64,000 bases of DNA from Microtetraspora malaysiensis (GTDB taxonomy: Bacteria; Actinomycetota; Actinomycetes; Streptosporangiales; Streptosporangiaceae). Below, one piece after another: positions 1 to 7,997 of the stretch (the stretch's first letter is position 1; each line of letters opens with the position of its first letter). A program made the position numbers and the translations under genes. Location: contig NZ_BBYJ01000013.1 of assembly GCF_001528665.1 (NCBI RefSeq), positions 1 through 64,000 of the forward strand, written 5' to 3'. The notes under the pieces are model-generated. The model did not search any database and was not told where the DNA came from. It saw nothing but the letters and a program-made list of their open reading frames with translations.

Positions 1-1123
1 GTGCCAGGGCGACGATCTCCGCCATCGCCACCTCAACCTCGGCACCGGAGCCAACCCCGGAACTGGTCCCTGCACCAGTCTCAGTCCCAGCTCCTGCCCC
101 AGCACCGGCGTTAACACCGGCCCCAGCGCCAGCCCCGGTCTCAGCCTCGACTCCAACCCCGGTCTCGGTTCGGCCCGGCACCTTCCCCGCAGCCGCGGCC
201 AACCGCTCAGCACGAGCCAGCAGGTCGATGACATCGCGTCCAGCCAGGTTCAGGTCTGGCCAGTCCGCTACCCGGCTATCACCACCAGCAGCATCCGGGC
301 CCGCACCGTTCTGGCCGCCACTGCCAGCGCTGCCAGCATCAGCGTCTCGGCGGTTAGTGGCAGCGCCCCGGCCAGCACCAACAGCATTGCCATCGGCCCG
401 CCGGTCACCGCCACGCCGACCCACGTTCTGCTGCCGATCGTCCCGACCGGCACGCTGGGATCCGTTCGACGATGGCTCGTGGAGGGTGGAGCGGCGGCCC
501 TGCCAGATCCCGTCCCAGGCCGACAAGTCGTCACGGTCGTACCCGAGCCGCGGCTCGCCCCGACCGGAAAGAGCACCATCGTCGCTCCCGAGGCGCTGCG
601 GCCCGCCCCCGCCGTCGGACTCTTCCCTTGGGGCGGCAGGCTTCTCGCGGGACCGGGTGGGTTCAGCGGGAGCGGGCGTGATCGGCGATCGCGCCGGACC
701 CGAAGACTGTCCACCGCCGTCAGGCTTCTGGTCTTCCGCAGCATCCGGGAGGCCGAGCAGCCGCCGAGCCCAGGACTGCGTCGTCTCCGGCTCGCCGCGT
801 CGCCCACCTCGCCCGTCAACGCGCGCCGTGGCGCCCGGCTCGCCGCGTCCCGCAGCTCGCCCCTCGGGGCGCGCCGGGTCGTGTGGGGCGGGATCAGGGG
901 CTCCCGCACAGCCGCTGGCACTGCGGGTGCGGTCGAGGAACCCGGCACTGCGAGCGCGGTCGAGGAGCACCGCCCCATAAGAGTCACCGGAGAAACGATC
1001 CGATCCGATGAACGGCGTGTGCCGCCTTGACCTGCGCCGCTGCCGCGGGGATGCGGCGGATGAGGGGGACGGAGGAACGTCCTCCGGTTCGCGCGACAGC
1101 AGTACACCACCCGAAAGCATCAT
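1..1123 (-). CDS. Partial low-complexity protein of unknown function, running off the left edge
   Basis: An open frame starts at ATG 1123 (or the adjacent ATG 1120) behind a GGGGAGGTG-type ribosome site and stays open to the window edge, at least 374 residues. The N-terminal part reads like ordinary protein (for example FIGSDRFSGDSYGAVLLDRA). It then becomes rich in Gly, Pro, Arg and Asp. The last visible part has a helical stretch (DVIDLLARAERLAAAAG) followed by Gly/Ala/Thr/Glu repeats. I recognise no family. A 280-codon ORF in another minus-strand frame (268-1110) overlaps it. I prefer the longer frame because it has a good ribosome site and no stop. Disorder plus repeats would suit a surface or scaffold-like protein, but that is a guess. 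Confidence 0.5.
   Translation of the reverse strand, partial: MMLSGGVLLSREPEDVPPSPSSAASPRQRRRSRRHTPFIGSDRFSGDSYGAVLLDRARSAGFLDRTRSASGCAGAPDPAPHDPARPEGRAAGRGEPGATARVDGRGGRRGEPETTQSWARRLLGLPDAAEDQKPDGGGQSSGPARSPITPAPAEPTRSREKPAAPREESDGGGGPQRLGSDDGALSGRGEPRLGYDRDDLSAWDGIWQGRRSTLHEPSSNGSQRAGRDDRQQNVGRRGGDRRADGNAVGAGRGAATNRRDADAGSAGSGGQNGAGPDAAGGDSRVADWPDLNLAGRDVIDLLARAERLAAAAGKVPGRTETGVGVEAETGAGAGAGVNAGAGAGAGTETGAGTSSGVGSGAEVEVAMAEIVALA
34..171 (-). repeat. Imperfect Gly-Ala/Thr-Glu coding repeat
   Basis: Degenerate GC-rich hexanucleotide-like units encode runs such as TETGVGVEAETGAGAG and NAGAGAGAGTETGAG in the partial gene on the minus strand. The array is likely prone to slippage, so its length may vary between strains. 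Confidence 0.55.
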
Positions 1124-1248
1124 CCCTTCGCACCTCCCCTCCCGGTCTGATGGTCGACCCTCTGCGAGGATATCGTTCACGCGTTCGATAGGCAACTCTA
1201 AGTAGTCACGCTTGTACTATTTGTCAGCACTGTGGGCGGCATTCCGAT

Positions 1249-1580
1249 TGGGGAGTGCACACCGGGGCGGTCCGTGCGCACGACGTGATCCGGATGCTGT
1301 CGCGCTACGGCCGGACCACCCAGCTCGGCAACGCGACCGCGCACTACGGCCGCGCCTCCAAGACCCTGCGCATCCTGCGGATGGCCGGCGAACCCGACTA
1401 CCGGCACCAGATCAAGGCCCAGGCCAACCTGCAGGAGGGACGTCACACCCTGGCCCGCTAGATCTTCCACCCGCAACGGGCAAGCCGTACCAGAACTACT
1501 CCGAAGACATGGAGGAACAGATCGGCGCACTCTGCCTGGTCCTCAACGCGATCGTGCTGTTCAACATTCGCGTTCTGTGA
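1249..1580 (+). pseudogene. Tn3-family transposase C-terminal remnant
   Basis: The translation from 1255 reads HDVIRMLSRYGRTTQLGNAT, then AHYGRASKTLRILR, then IKAQANLQEGRHTLAR. These match the conserved C-terminal region of Tn3-family DDE transposases (tnpA). An in-frame TAG at 1459-1461 stands where the family has Lys in the Arg-Lys-Ile-Phe-His motif. A frameshift follows, and the homologous sequence resumes in another frame as EEQIGALCLVLNAIVLFN before ending near 1572. Only the last tenth or so of a roughly 1000-residue protein remains, so it cannot be active. It marks a past transposition or deletion at the left side of the window. Confidence 0.8.
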
Positions 1581-1623
1581 CGGGGTGGCTTGCACGTCCG
1601 GTATGGGCATGGTTTCGGGGTGA

Positions 1624-1653
1624 AGCCGGGCGGGCCGGGTGGCCCGCCCGGCT
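1624..1653 (-). terminator. Strong GC hairpin downstream of the DUF1062 gene
   Basis: Perfect 13-bp arms (AGCCGGGCGGGCC and its complement) flank a 4-base loop, ten bases past the stop of the minus-strand DUF1062 gene. There is no U-run, as is usual for actinobacterial hairpin terminators. Confidence 0.55.
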
Positions 1654-1662
1654 ACATCCCCG

Positions 1663-2223
1663 CTAGTCCCCGGCCATCACGGTAAAGGTGAATCCGGTGC
1701 TCGTCGGACGGTGCAGCGGAATGTCGCACTTGATCCGGCGCAGTACCTCGTTCCTGCTGAGGCCGAGCCCTTGCGCGATGAGCCGTTCCGGGCGCACCGG
1801 TACCGGATCCGCGAAGGCGACCTCCACCTGGACCGGCCACGCCTCGTCGAGCCATGCCGACGGGGCGTCCAGCCGCCAGGCCCCCGTCCAGTCCAGGGTG
1901 AAGCGGTTGCGCCGGGCGAGCAGCGGATCCAACAGCCTGGACGCCACCAGTTCCGGATCGTTGACGCGGTAGCCGTGGAGTTCGGCCGGGTCGAAGGATC
2001 GGACCGGCGCTCGCTCGTGCACGGTGAGCTTGCTCGTCCGATCGCAGGATACGCAGCGGACCAGCAGCCATACGTCCAGCAGCTTGCCGTTGGCGTTGAC
2101 GCGGAACCTGCCCTCGCCGGTGGTGGCGGACTCCGACCGGCAGTCCACGCACCGCAACGACAGCAGAGGCAGCCTGGTCCGACGAACGACCCAGGGCAGC
2201 ACGGTATGAGGTTGTGAAGACAT
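1663..2223 (-). CDS. DUF1062 family protein
   Basis: A 186-residue protein. The start at 2223 (MSSQPHTVLPWVV) is chosen over an in-frame ATG 28 codons upstream because the family begins with this short lead into the first metal-binding motif, and AGAGAG precedes it. Two CxxC pairs (RCVDC near residue 25 and RCVSC near 55) suggest a structural zinc ribbon. The rest matches the DUF1062 pattern (FDPAELHGYRVNDPELVASR, then RRNRFTLDW). The biochemical role of the family is unknown to me. It is monocistronic, ending at a hairpin beside the Tn3 remnant. Confidence 0.8.
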   Translation of the reverse strand: MSSQPHTVLPWVVRRTRLPLLSLRCVDCRSESATTGEGRFRVNANGKLLDVWLLVRCVSCDRTSKLTVHERAPVRSFDPAELHGYRVNDPELVASRLLDPLLARRNRFTLDWTGAWRLDAPSAWLDEAWPVQVEVAFADPVPVRPERLIAQGLGLSRNEVLRRIKCDIPLHRPTSTGFTFTVMAGD

Positions 2224-2567
2224 GATCTCTCTAGACCTGACACGAGGCCGATTACGCGCGACCTCAAACGCTGTTTGACCGGGCGCACAAGGGCAGCCCG
2301 GCAGCACCGACGGGAGCGTCGGCTACAGGTGAGCGGAAGAAGGTGTCAGGTCTGAAGAGCAGGCGGGGTCACGCGGTTTTGTCCTCTGTCCTCACTGCGA
2401 TGGGCCGCAGGCAACCTACGGGAACGCGGAAGGAGGGCTCAAGCGGTTTTCCGACCGAAACTTCGCCAGTGCTACCGGGACCCCTCAGCGGCGAAGGCGA
2501 TGGTGTCGTCGAATCCCGTCCGGTAGCCGTCGCTGGTGCCCACGGTGAGGGCCGGCAAGGCTCCGCG
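2224..2567. other. Intergenic region with an 11-bp inverted repeat
   Basis: No credible gene lies here. AGACCTGACAC at 2233-2243 and its exact complement GTGTCAGGTCT at 2343-2353 bracket 99 bases just upstream of the DUF1062 start. It could be a very small mobile-element relic or a long-range RNA stem; chance is not excluded. Confidence 0.35.
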
Positions 2568-3308
2568 TCAGCCCGGGGTGAGGACGCAGAACTCGTTGCC
2601 CTCCGGGTCGGCGAGGACGATCCACGGGACGCCACCCTGGCCGACGTCGGCGCCGGTGGCGCCGAGAGCCCCCAGCCGGGCCGCCTCCGCCGCTTGATCG
2701 TCACCGCGGTACGGCATCAGGTCGAGATGGACGCGGTTCCACACGGTCTTCACGCCGGGCGTTGTGCGGAGGAACTCAAGATACGGCCCGACGCCCTTGG
2801 CCGAACGCAGCCGCGCGTGATCGTCGGTCACCTCGTGCAGGGTCCAGTCCATCGCCTCGCCCCAAAACCGGGCCATGGCCCGCGGGTCCGCGCAGTCGAC
2901 CACCACCGCGGCGATCGGCCCGGTATCCCGGTAGATCTCCCGAGGCTCCAACACACAGAACACGTTGCCCTCCGGGTCGGCCAGAACCGTCCACGGGACA
3001 TCGCCCTGGCCCACATCCGCGGGCGTCGCACCGAGATCCTTCAGGCGCGCGACCAACTCCGCCTGATGGGCCGCAGAGGTGGTGGCGAGATCGAGGTGCA
3101 CGCGGTACTTCACCGTTTCGGGGTCCGGGACGGTGACGACGTCGACGCAGACGGCGACGGGGTCCGGCCAGGCGAAGCCCACGGGTTCAACGTTGGTCAC
3201 ACCGGGCCCCTCGCTGGAAACACCCCAGCCGAGCACCTCCGCCCAAAACCGGCCGAGGGCTGAGTCGTCCCGAGCCTTGAAATTCACCTGAACAAGTCGC
3301 AGCGCCAT
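2568..3308 (-). CDS. Two-domain VOC (glyoxalase/bleomycin-resistance-fold) protein
   Basis: A 246-residue protein starting at ATG 3308 (MALRLVQVNF) with AAGG upstream. The longer frame to 3485 would add 59 residues of non-conserved sequence. It has two tandem VOC modules (about 1-120 and 125-246), each ending in the glyoxalase signature VPW.VLADPEGN.FCVL. VOC proteins bind small molecules or metals; members of this kind are usually annotated as glyoxalase-like and many lack a known reaction. It is divergent from the MFS gene at 3458, so it could be a resistance or self-protection protein of the adjacent NRPS locus, but only position supports this. Confidence 0.85.
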   Translation of the reverse strand: MALRLVQVNFKARDDSALGRFWAEVLGWGVSSEGPGVTNVEPVGFAWPDPVAVCVDVVTVPDPETVKYRVHLDLATTSAAHQAELVARLKDLGATPADVGQGDVPWTVLADPEGNVFCVLEPREIYRDTGPIAAVVVDCADPRAMARFWGEAMDWTLHEVTDDHARLRSAKGVGPYLEFLRTTPGVKTVWNRVHLDLMPYRGDDQAAEAARLGALGATGADVGQGGVPWIVLADPEGNEFCVLTPG

Positions 3309-3457
3309 GCCGCCCAACCTTATGCCCGGGTGGATGAGTGTCACCGCACCGGCGAACGAACCCGATGGCGGTCTGACGGAACGCTCGAACGCATCCCCCG
3401 TACAGCTGGCACGCGCGGAGGGCGCCGGACTCCGAGACCCGAAAGACAGATCGAACA

Positions 3458-4669
3458 GTGAGTTTTCAGGCCTACCGCCGCGCACTCGCCCTGCCCCGCG
3501 TGCGGTTCACGATCGCATTGATGTTCCTCGCCAGGTTGCCGATGACCGCCATGGGCATCCTCCTCACATTGCACGTGGTGAGTGACCTGAACCGCGGATT
3601 CACCGAGGCCGGCCTGGTCGGTGCGGCGTCCGTGTTGGCGGGCGCGTTGGCCGCGCCGGCCATGGGGAGAATGCTGGACCGGCATGGGCTGCGGCGCGTG
3701 GTGGCGGTGTGCGGAACGTGCTCGGCGGCGTTCTGGATCAGCATGCCGCACCTGCCCTATCCGGCTCTGCTGGTGCTCGCGGCGCCGGCCAGCGCACTGG
3801 CCGTGCCGGCTCAGTCGCTGACCCGGCAATTCCTCACCGCCCTGGTGCCCGAGGACCAGCGACGGGCGGTCTTCTCGCTGGACATAATCTTGGGCGAGGC
3901 GTCGTTCATCGTCGGCCCGGCGCTCGCCGTCGTGGCCATGACACAGATCTCCTCGACCGGGGCGCTCACCGGCATCGGCGTTTGGCTCGGGCTCGTGGCC
4001 GTCGTCCTCTCCGTCACGAATCTCCCTATCAGAAGTGGCGCGGAGCAGAAGGTGACTGACCCGGCCGACCGGCCGCGCATGCTCGCCTGGCTCAACGGGC
4101 GGATCGTCGGGTCCTTGATCATCACTGCGGGTTCGATGTTCGCGCTCATCGGCACCGAGGTCGCGGTGATCGCCACCATGAAGTCTCACGACCAGACGGC
4201 CTGGACCGGCACGGTGATCGCGGCCATGTCGATCGCCTCGATCATCGGCGGACTCGTGCATGGCGCAGTGCGCAGGTCCCTGCCCCAGGGCTCCCTCGCT
4301 GTTCTGCTGTGTGCCTTGCTCGTACCGGTCGGGCTGTTCGGGCACGCCTGGTGGGTGCTCGCGATCGCTCTCGTCCCGATGAATCTGATGTGCACCCCCG
4401 CCCTCGCCGCGGGCACCGAGGCGATCAGCCGACTGGCGCCGGCGCAGGTGCGCGGCGAGGCGATCGGACTGCTGAGCACAGCGACCGGACTCGGCATGGC
4501 GCTGGGGAACCCGGTAGTCGGGTTCGCGATCGACCACACGTCAGCGGGCTGGGGATTCGCCGTAGCCGGCCTGGGCGGGCTCTTCCTGGCTGCAGCTGGT
4601 GTGCTGCTCGACCGCGGCACAAACCTACGCACATCAACAGACCCCGTCGCCAAGGAAGGGGTCGCCTGA
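3458..4669 (+). CDS. MFS transporter (drug-efflux type)
   Basis: A 403-residue polytopic membrane protein with about twelve hydrophobic segments. The GTG start at 3458 lies a few bases after GAAAGA. The first cytoplasmic loop carries the MFS signature (MGRMLDRHGLRRVV near residue 68), and the loop between the halves contains GAEQKVTDPADRPRM. It lies upstream of the LuxR regulator, MbtH and NRPS genes and in the same orientation, so it may export the locus 1 product or a related compound. NRPS B carries its own fused exporter, so this one may be auxiliary. Substrate unknown. Confidence 0.85.
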   Translation: MSFQAYRRALALPRVRFTIALMFLARLPMTAMGILLTLHVVSDLNRGFTEAGLVGAASVLAGALAAPAMGRMLDRHGLRRVVAVCGTCSAAFWISMPHLPYPALLVLAAPASALAVPAQSLTRQFLTALVPEDQRRAVFSLDIILGEASFIVGPALAVVAMTQISSTGALTGIGVWLGLVAVVLSVTNLPIRSGAEQKVTDPADRPRMLAWLNGRIVGSLIITAGSMFALIGTEVAVIATMKSHDQTAWTGTVIAAMSIASIIGGLVHGAVRRSLPQGSLAVLLCALLVPVGLFGHAWWVLAIALVPMNLMCTPALAAGTEAISRLAPAQVRGEAIGLLSTATGLGMALGNPVVGFAIDHTSAGWGFAVAGLGGLFLAAAGVLLDRGTNLRTSTDPVAKEGVA

Positions 4670-4800
4670 AGGGGTGTCCACGGACCTTGTCCTCCGAAAG
4701 CAGGAGTGGAGAGCGCGATCGCTGGATCCCCGGACGTCCGCCAAGAGATGTCGGCCAAGAGCCACTTCAAAGCATGAGCGCCGCACGGTATACAGGAATC

Positions 4801-4830
4801 TTGACAGTGCTTTGCTGGTTTCCGTAACCA
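4801..4830 (+). promoter_or_regulatory. Candidate promoter of the LuxR-type regulator
   Basis: TTGACA at 4801-4806 is followed after 18 bases by TAACCA at 4825-4830, about 20 bases before the ATG at 4850. The -35 is a perfect match and the -10 is weak. Confidence 0.35.
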
Positions 4831-4849
4831 ATGAGGCCGTTGGAGTGGG

Positions 4850-5836
4850 ATGAGCGATCATGCCGACACGACGCCCCTGCCGGTGCTGACCCGTATGGGT
4901 CTTCCCGCAGATGCCGATCTGGTCTTCCGCACACTGCTGATGTTCGGTCCCGCGACCGTCAGGGTGTTGTACAGCTGTCTCAGGGTGTCGCGTGATCGGG
5001 TGGAAACAGCGCTCGCGATTCTCGATGACGCGGAGGTCGCCATGCCGGTCGCCGTTCCCGGCAAGGCGACGCCCTGGTGGGCGGGCAGGCCGCCGGAACA
5101 GGCGATCACCCGGTTACGCGAGCGACGGACCAAGGGGCAGATGCCGCCGTCGGTGGCGCTCGGCGGACGCGTCGCCCAGGCCGGCCTCAGCCTGCACGGT
5201 GTGCGCCCGCTCCGGGGGCAGGCGCTGGTGGACCGGGTCAGATCATTGCATGACGCCGTTCGCGAGGAATTCCTGTACTGCTCCACGGAGATGTCCTTCT
5301 CCGAGGAAGAGGCCGCGTCGCTGCGCGAGTTCGTCCCCAGGGCGCGGCGTCAGCGTGCGCGTGGTGTGCGCCGTCGCTCGCTGAGCTTGTCAGAATCGCT
5401 CCCTCCCGCCCTGCCCGAGGATGAATTGGCGCTCTTTGACGGAGAAATGCGCACCGCCGACATGCTTCCGGTCGAGATCGGCATCTACGACCGGCAGGTG
5501 GTGCTGATGGTCCCGGCGGACGATCCGCATTGCCGCCTCGAGGTCACCGAGCCCCTCTTGGTCGCAGGGATACACGCGTTGTTCGAGCAGCATTGGTCAA
5601 GTTCGACGCAAGCGGTAACGCTCAGCTTGCGTCAGCAGGCCCTGGTGACGCTCCTGGCTGCCGGCCACACCGATACGGGGATGGCGGCCCGGCTGGGCAT
5701 CAGCGCTCGCACTGTCGCCTACGAGGTACGCGCGCTGATGGACGCTCATGGTGTGTGCAGCCGCTTCCAGCTGGGCGTCATGTTGAGCAGGACTCTGGGC
5801 GACCTCAACGCCCTTGCGAGTTCCTCGGCCGGCTGA
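4850..5836 (+). CDS. LuxR-type transcriptional regulator with a TTA codon
   Basis: A 328-residue protein; GGAG lies 5 bases before ATG 4850. The N-terminal third resembles a TrmB-like winged helix (FRTLLMFGPATVRVLYSCLR). The C-terminal segment from about residue 255 is a LuxR/NarL helix-turn-helix (SLRQQALVTLLAAGHTDTGM then AARLGISARTVAYEVRALM). Regulators of this shape are common pathway-specific controllers in actinobacterial biosynthetic loci. Leu89 is encoded by TTA (5114-5116), the rare codon read by the developmental tRNA of the bldA type. Its position before the SAF, MbtH and NRPS genes suggests it switches on locus 1. Confidence 0.85.
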   Translation: MSDHADTTPLPVLTRMGLPADADLVFRTLLMFGPATVRVLYSCLRVSRDRVETALAILDDAEVAMPVAVPGKATPWWAGRPPEQAITRLRERRTKGQMPPSVALGGRVAQAGLSLHGVRPLRGQALVDRVRSLHDAVREEFLYCSTEMSFSEEEAASLREFVPRARRQRARGVRRRSLSLSESLPPALPEDELALFDGEMRTADMLPVEIGIYDRQVVLMVPADDPHCRLEVTEPLLVAGIHALFEQHWSSSTQAVTLSLRQQALVTLLAAGHTDTGMAARLGISARTVAYEVRALMDAHGVCSRFQLGVMLSRTLGDLNALASSSAG

Positions 5837-6208
5837 GCCGCCCAGGTTTCCTCATGCCCATCGCCCGCCCCGCGTGCCTGAGCCTTGGCGGTGTTTGGGC
5901 GGCGCCGGCGATGCCGCCGGAGATCGTCGGCGATCGAGCGGACGCGGCTGCCATCCGACCCGATGACTCCATATCTGCGTTTCTGAAATCTAGCGAGATC
6001 CGGGGAGGATATCCGGGCATATCCATTCCTGCCGGGAAATATGCACACCGTCCATCAATGCAAGTACGCTTTTGGTCGGCAGCATTTTTAACGTTCGCGT
6101 GATAGCTCTTCGCCAAAGTGGCGACAATGGCGTGAATTCCGCCGTCCATGCTCGCGCTCAATGCCGCCGAGCGCCGCAGGGCACGCCTGATTCCCGGGAG
6201 CTTCGATC
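5837..6208. other. Intergenic region, no gene recognised
   Basis: Several short frames overlap here but none shows a family motif or consistent codon bias. The part near 5980-6100 is AT-richer than its surroundings and may hold the promoter of the SAF-domain gene. Confidence 0.4.
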
Positions 6209-6910
6209 ATGCGGATCCGTCCGACCTCCGCCCGCGGCGGTCTGCCTCCGGCCGCCGCCTCCGCAGAATCGCCCGCCGCTCTGTCCGGACCGGACGGACG
6301 CCGACTGCCCGCGTCACCCCGCCGGCGGCGCCCCGACCTGGCCGCACTGGCCGTGCTGCTCATCCTCGGAGGCACCGCGGCCACCATCACGCTCATGCTG
6401 AACGGCAGCGCGCGCGTCTCGGCGATCCGCATCACCCGGCAGGTCACCGCCGGCCAACCGCTCAGCCGCGCCGGCATGGAAGAAGTCCGGATAGCCGGCA
6501 CCGGCATCGACTACCTGCCCTGGTCGCAGCACGCCTCGTACGCGCAGCGCCTGGCCCTCGTCACCCTGCTCCCAGGAACCCTGCTCACCACCCAGATGAC
6601 CGCCACAGCAAGCGAAGAGATCACCCCGGGCAAGGCCCGCGTCGGCTTGGCCCTCAAACCCGGCCAATCCCCCGCCGAACTGAAAGCCGGCCAGCGAGTA
6701 CAGATCATCTCCCTCCCCCGCCAGGACCCCGGCGACCGCACAACCACCGTGCTGGCCCAAAGCGCACTGGTCGATGCCGTCAGCGATCCGGGCACGCACG
6801 GCCCACCCCGCCTCGTGAACGTGATCGTGGACGCCGCCCTGTCCCCCAGAATCGCCGCCTACGCCTCCAACGGCCAGATCGTCCTCGCCTACCTGCCCGC
6901 AGCACACTGA
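6209..6910 (+). CDS. SAF-domain membrane protein (CpaB/RcpC-like)
   Basis: A 233-residue protein; GGGAG precedes ATG 6209. A cytoplasmic Arg/Pro-rich N-terminus is followed by one membrane segment (about 48-68, LAALAVLLILGGTAATITLM). A SAF domain comes next (about 75-135: ITRQVTAGQPLSRAGMEEV then LLPGTLLTTQMTA), then a region typical of Flp-pilus CpaB proteins (VGLALKPGQSPAELKAGQRV). CpaB-like proteins act in Flp/Tad pilus assembly, but no tad genes are near. Actinobacteria carry many orphan SAF proteins of unknown role. Its place between the LuxR gene and mbtH may be fortuitous. Confidence 0.8.
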   Translation: MRIRPTSARGGLPPAAASAESPAALSGPDGRRLPASPRRRRPDLAALAVLLILGGTAATITLMLNGSARVSAIRITRQVTAGQPLSRAGMEEVRIAGTGIDYLPWSQHASYAQRLALVTLLPGTLLTTQMTATASEEITPGKARVGLALKPGQSPAELKAGQRVQIISLPRQDPGDRTTTVLAQSALVDAVSDPGTHGPPRLVNVIVDAALSPRIAAYASNGQIVLAYLPAAH

Positions 6911-7673
6911 CCACCGGACACCGGCGAAAGCCACCTTCGGCCTGCCCTCCCCAGCACCGATGATCGTTTTTCGGCAGGTCGTTGCGGCAGTCAGGGCAAG
7001 CCCACCCCGGCCCCCGAGGCACAGTAGGCGGCGCCGCCCACGAGGGCCGGTGGGGGCTGGTTCAGTTCCGCAGCTGGGCGAAGAGCCCGCACGCTCGGCG
7101 CTCACCGAAATGGCGGGATGGATGGCGCACGACACCACGGTGGGCCCAGCACCACGGACGCGCAGACCACTCCGTACGGCCAGCGCGCAGGTGTTGGCAT
7201 CCGCGTCCACGGTCCTGTGCGTCATGCCGCCGCGTCACGGAGCCGGAGGCGCCGTGAGCCCGCTCCGCCTCGGACAGCGGCACGCCTGCCCGAGGTGACC
7301 GGCGGCTCAGCGCATTCCCCAGTCGTTTACAAGCCAGATCAAAGCCGCACTCAACAGGATGACCTCCAGCGATCTGCGTGTATCGGGAAGGGGGGACCCG
7401 AACATGAGCGACAAGACAGGACCTGGCCCAGGTGACATCGCCCCGGTTGAGCCGAGATCGCTTGACGGGTCCGGGCACAGGCCCTCTCGCGGATGACGCG
7501 CCACACAGGTCTCATCGGATCTCGGTGAGGTTTTCCCGGTAGGCGGAGCGGCTCACAGGTGAGCGGATCCGAGACGGAGACGGTGCGGCTGTCAGCCTTC
7601 CGACGGTGCGCGGCAAGCGTGCGTTCCGGTCGATGGAATCACACAAAAGACCACATCAAAGTGCGAGGTTTTC
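6911..7673. other. 763-bp intergenic region upstream of mbtH
   Basis: No frame here is convincing. A minus-strand frame near 7000 has a Cys-rich stretch (WACPDCRNDLPKNDHRC) but it overlaps the SAF gene antisense and has no support. The last 100 bases before mbtH probably hold the promoter of the NRPS operon; no clear -35/-10 pair is visible. Confidence 0.4.
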
Positions 7674-7874
7674 ATGAGCAATCCATTTGAGGACGAAAAC
7701 GGACGCTATCTCGTCCTGATCAACGCCGAGGGCCAACATTCCCTCTGGCCCCTGTTCTCCGAGGTCCCTCGCGGCTGGGATGTCGTGCACGGGGAGGACA
7801 GCCGGCCGGGCTGCCTGGAGTTCATCAACGCGAACTGGACCGATATGCGACCCCGCGGCCTCTCGATGCCGTGA
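7674..7874 (+). CDS. MbtH-like NRPS chaperone
   Basis: A 66-residue protein with the MbtH family signature almost throughout: MSNPFEDENGRYLVLIN, then QHSLWPLFSEVPRGWDVVHG, then CLEFINANWTDMRPRGLSMP. MbtH proteins bind adenylation domains and are often needed for their folding and activity. GAGG lies 6 bases before the ATG. It is the first gene of the NRPS operon, 123 bases before NRPS A, and the only MbtH in the window, so it may serve the adenylation domains of both NRPS loci. Confidence 0.95.
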   Translation: MSNPFEDENGRYLVLINAEGQHSLWPLFSEVPRGWDVVHGEDSRPGCLEFINANWTDMRPRGLSMP

Positions 7875-7997
7875 ACGGATCCTGAGCTCCCCATTTCGAG
7901 TCCGCGTTCACCGTGAGCCGCGTTTACGGCACGCCGTCCTTTCCCCGATTGATCGGACCTGTTCGCCGCGCCGCCACGCCATGAATCTGGAGATTTC

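Noticed and set aside
268-1110. 280-codon minus-strand ORF with a hydrophobic C-terminus
   Set aside because: It overlaps a longer frame that begins at a good ribosome site at 1123 and stays open to the edge. Its hydrophobic stretch is the alternative reading of Gly/Ala-rich codons.
7062-7504. Minus-strand ORFs in the gap before mbtH
   Set aside because: Two frames overlap each other, neither has a ribosome site or motif, and codon bias is inconsistent.
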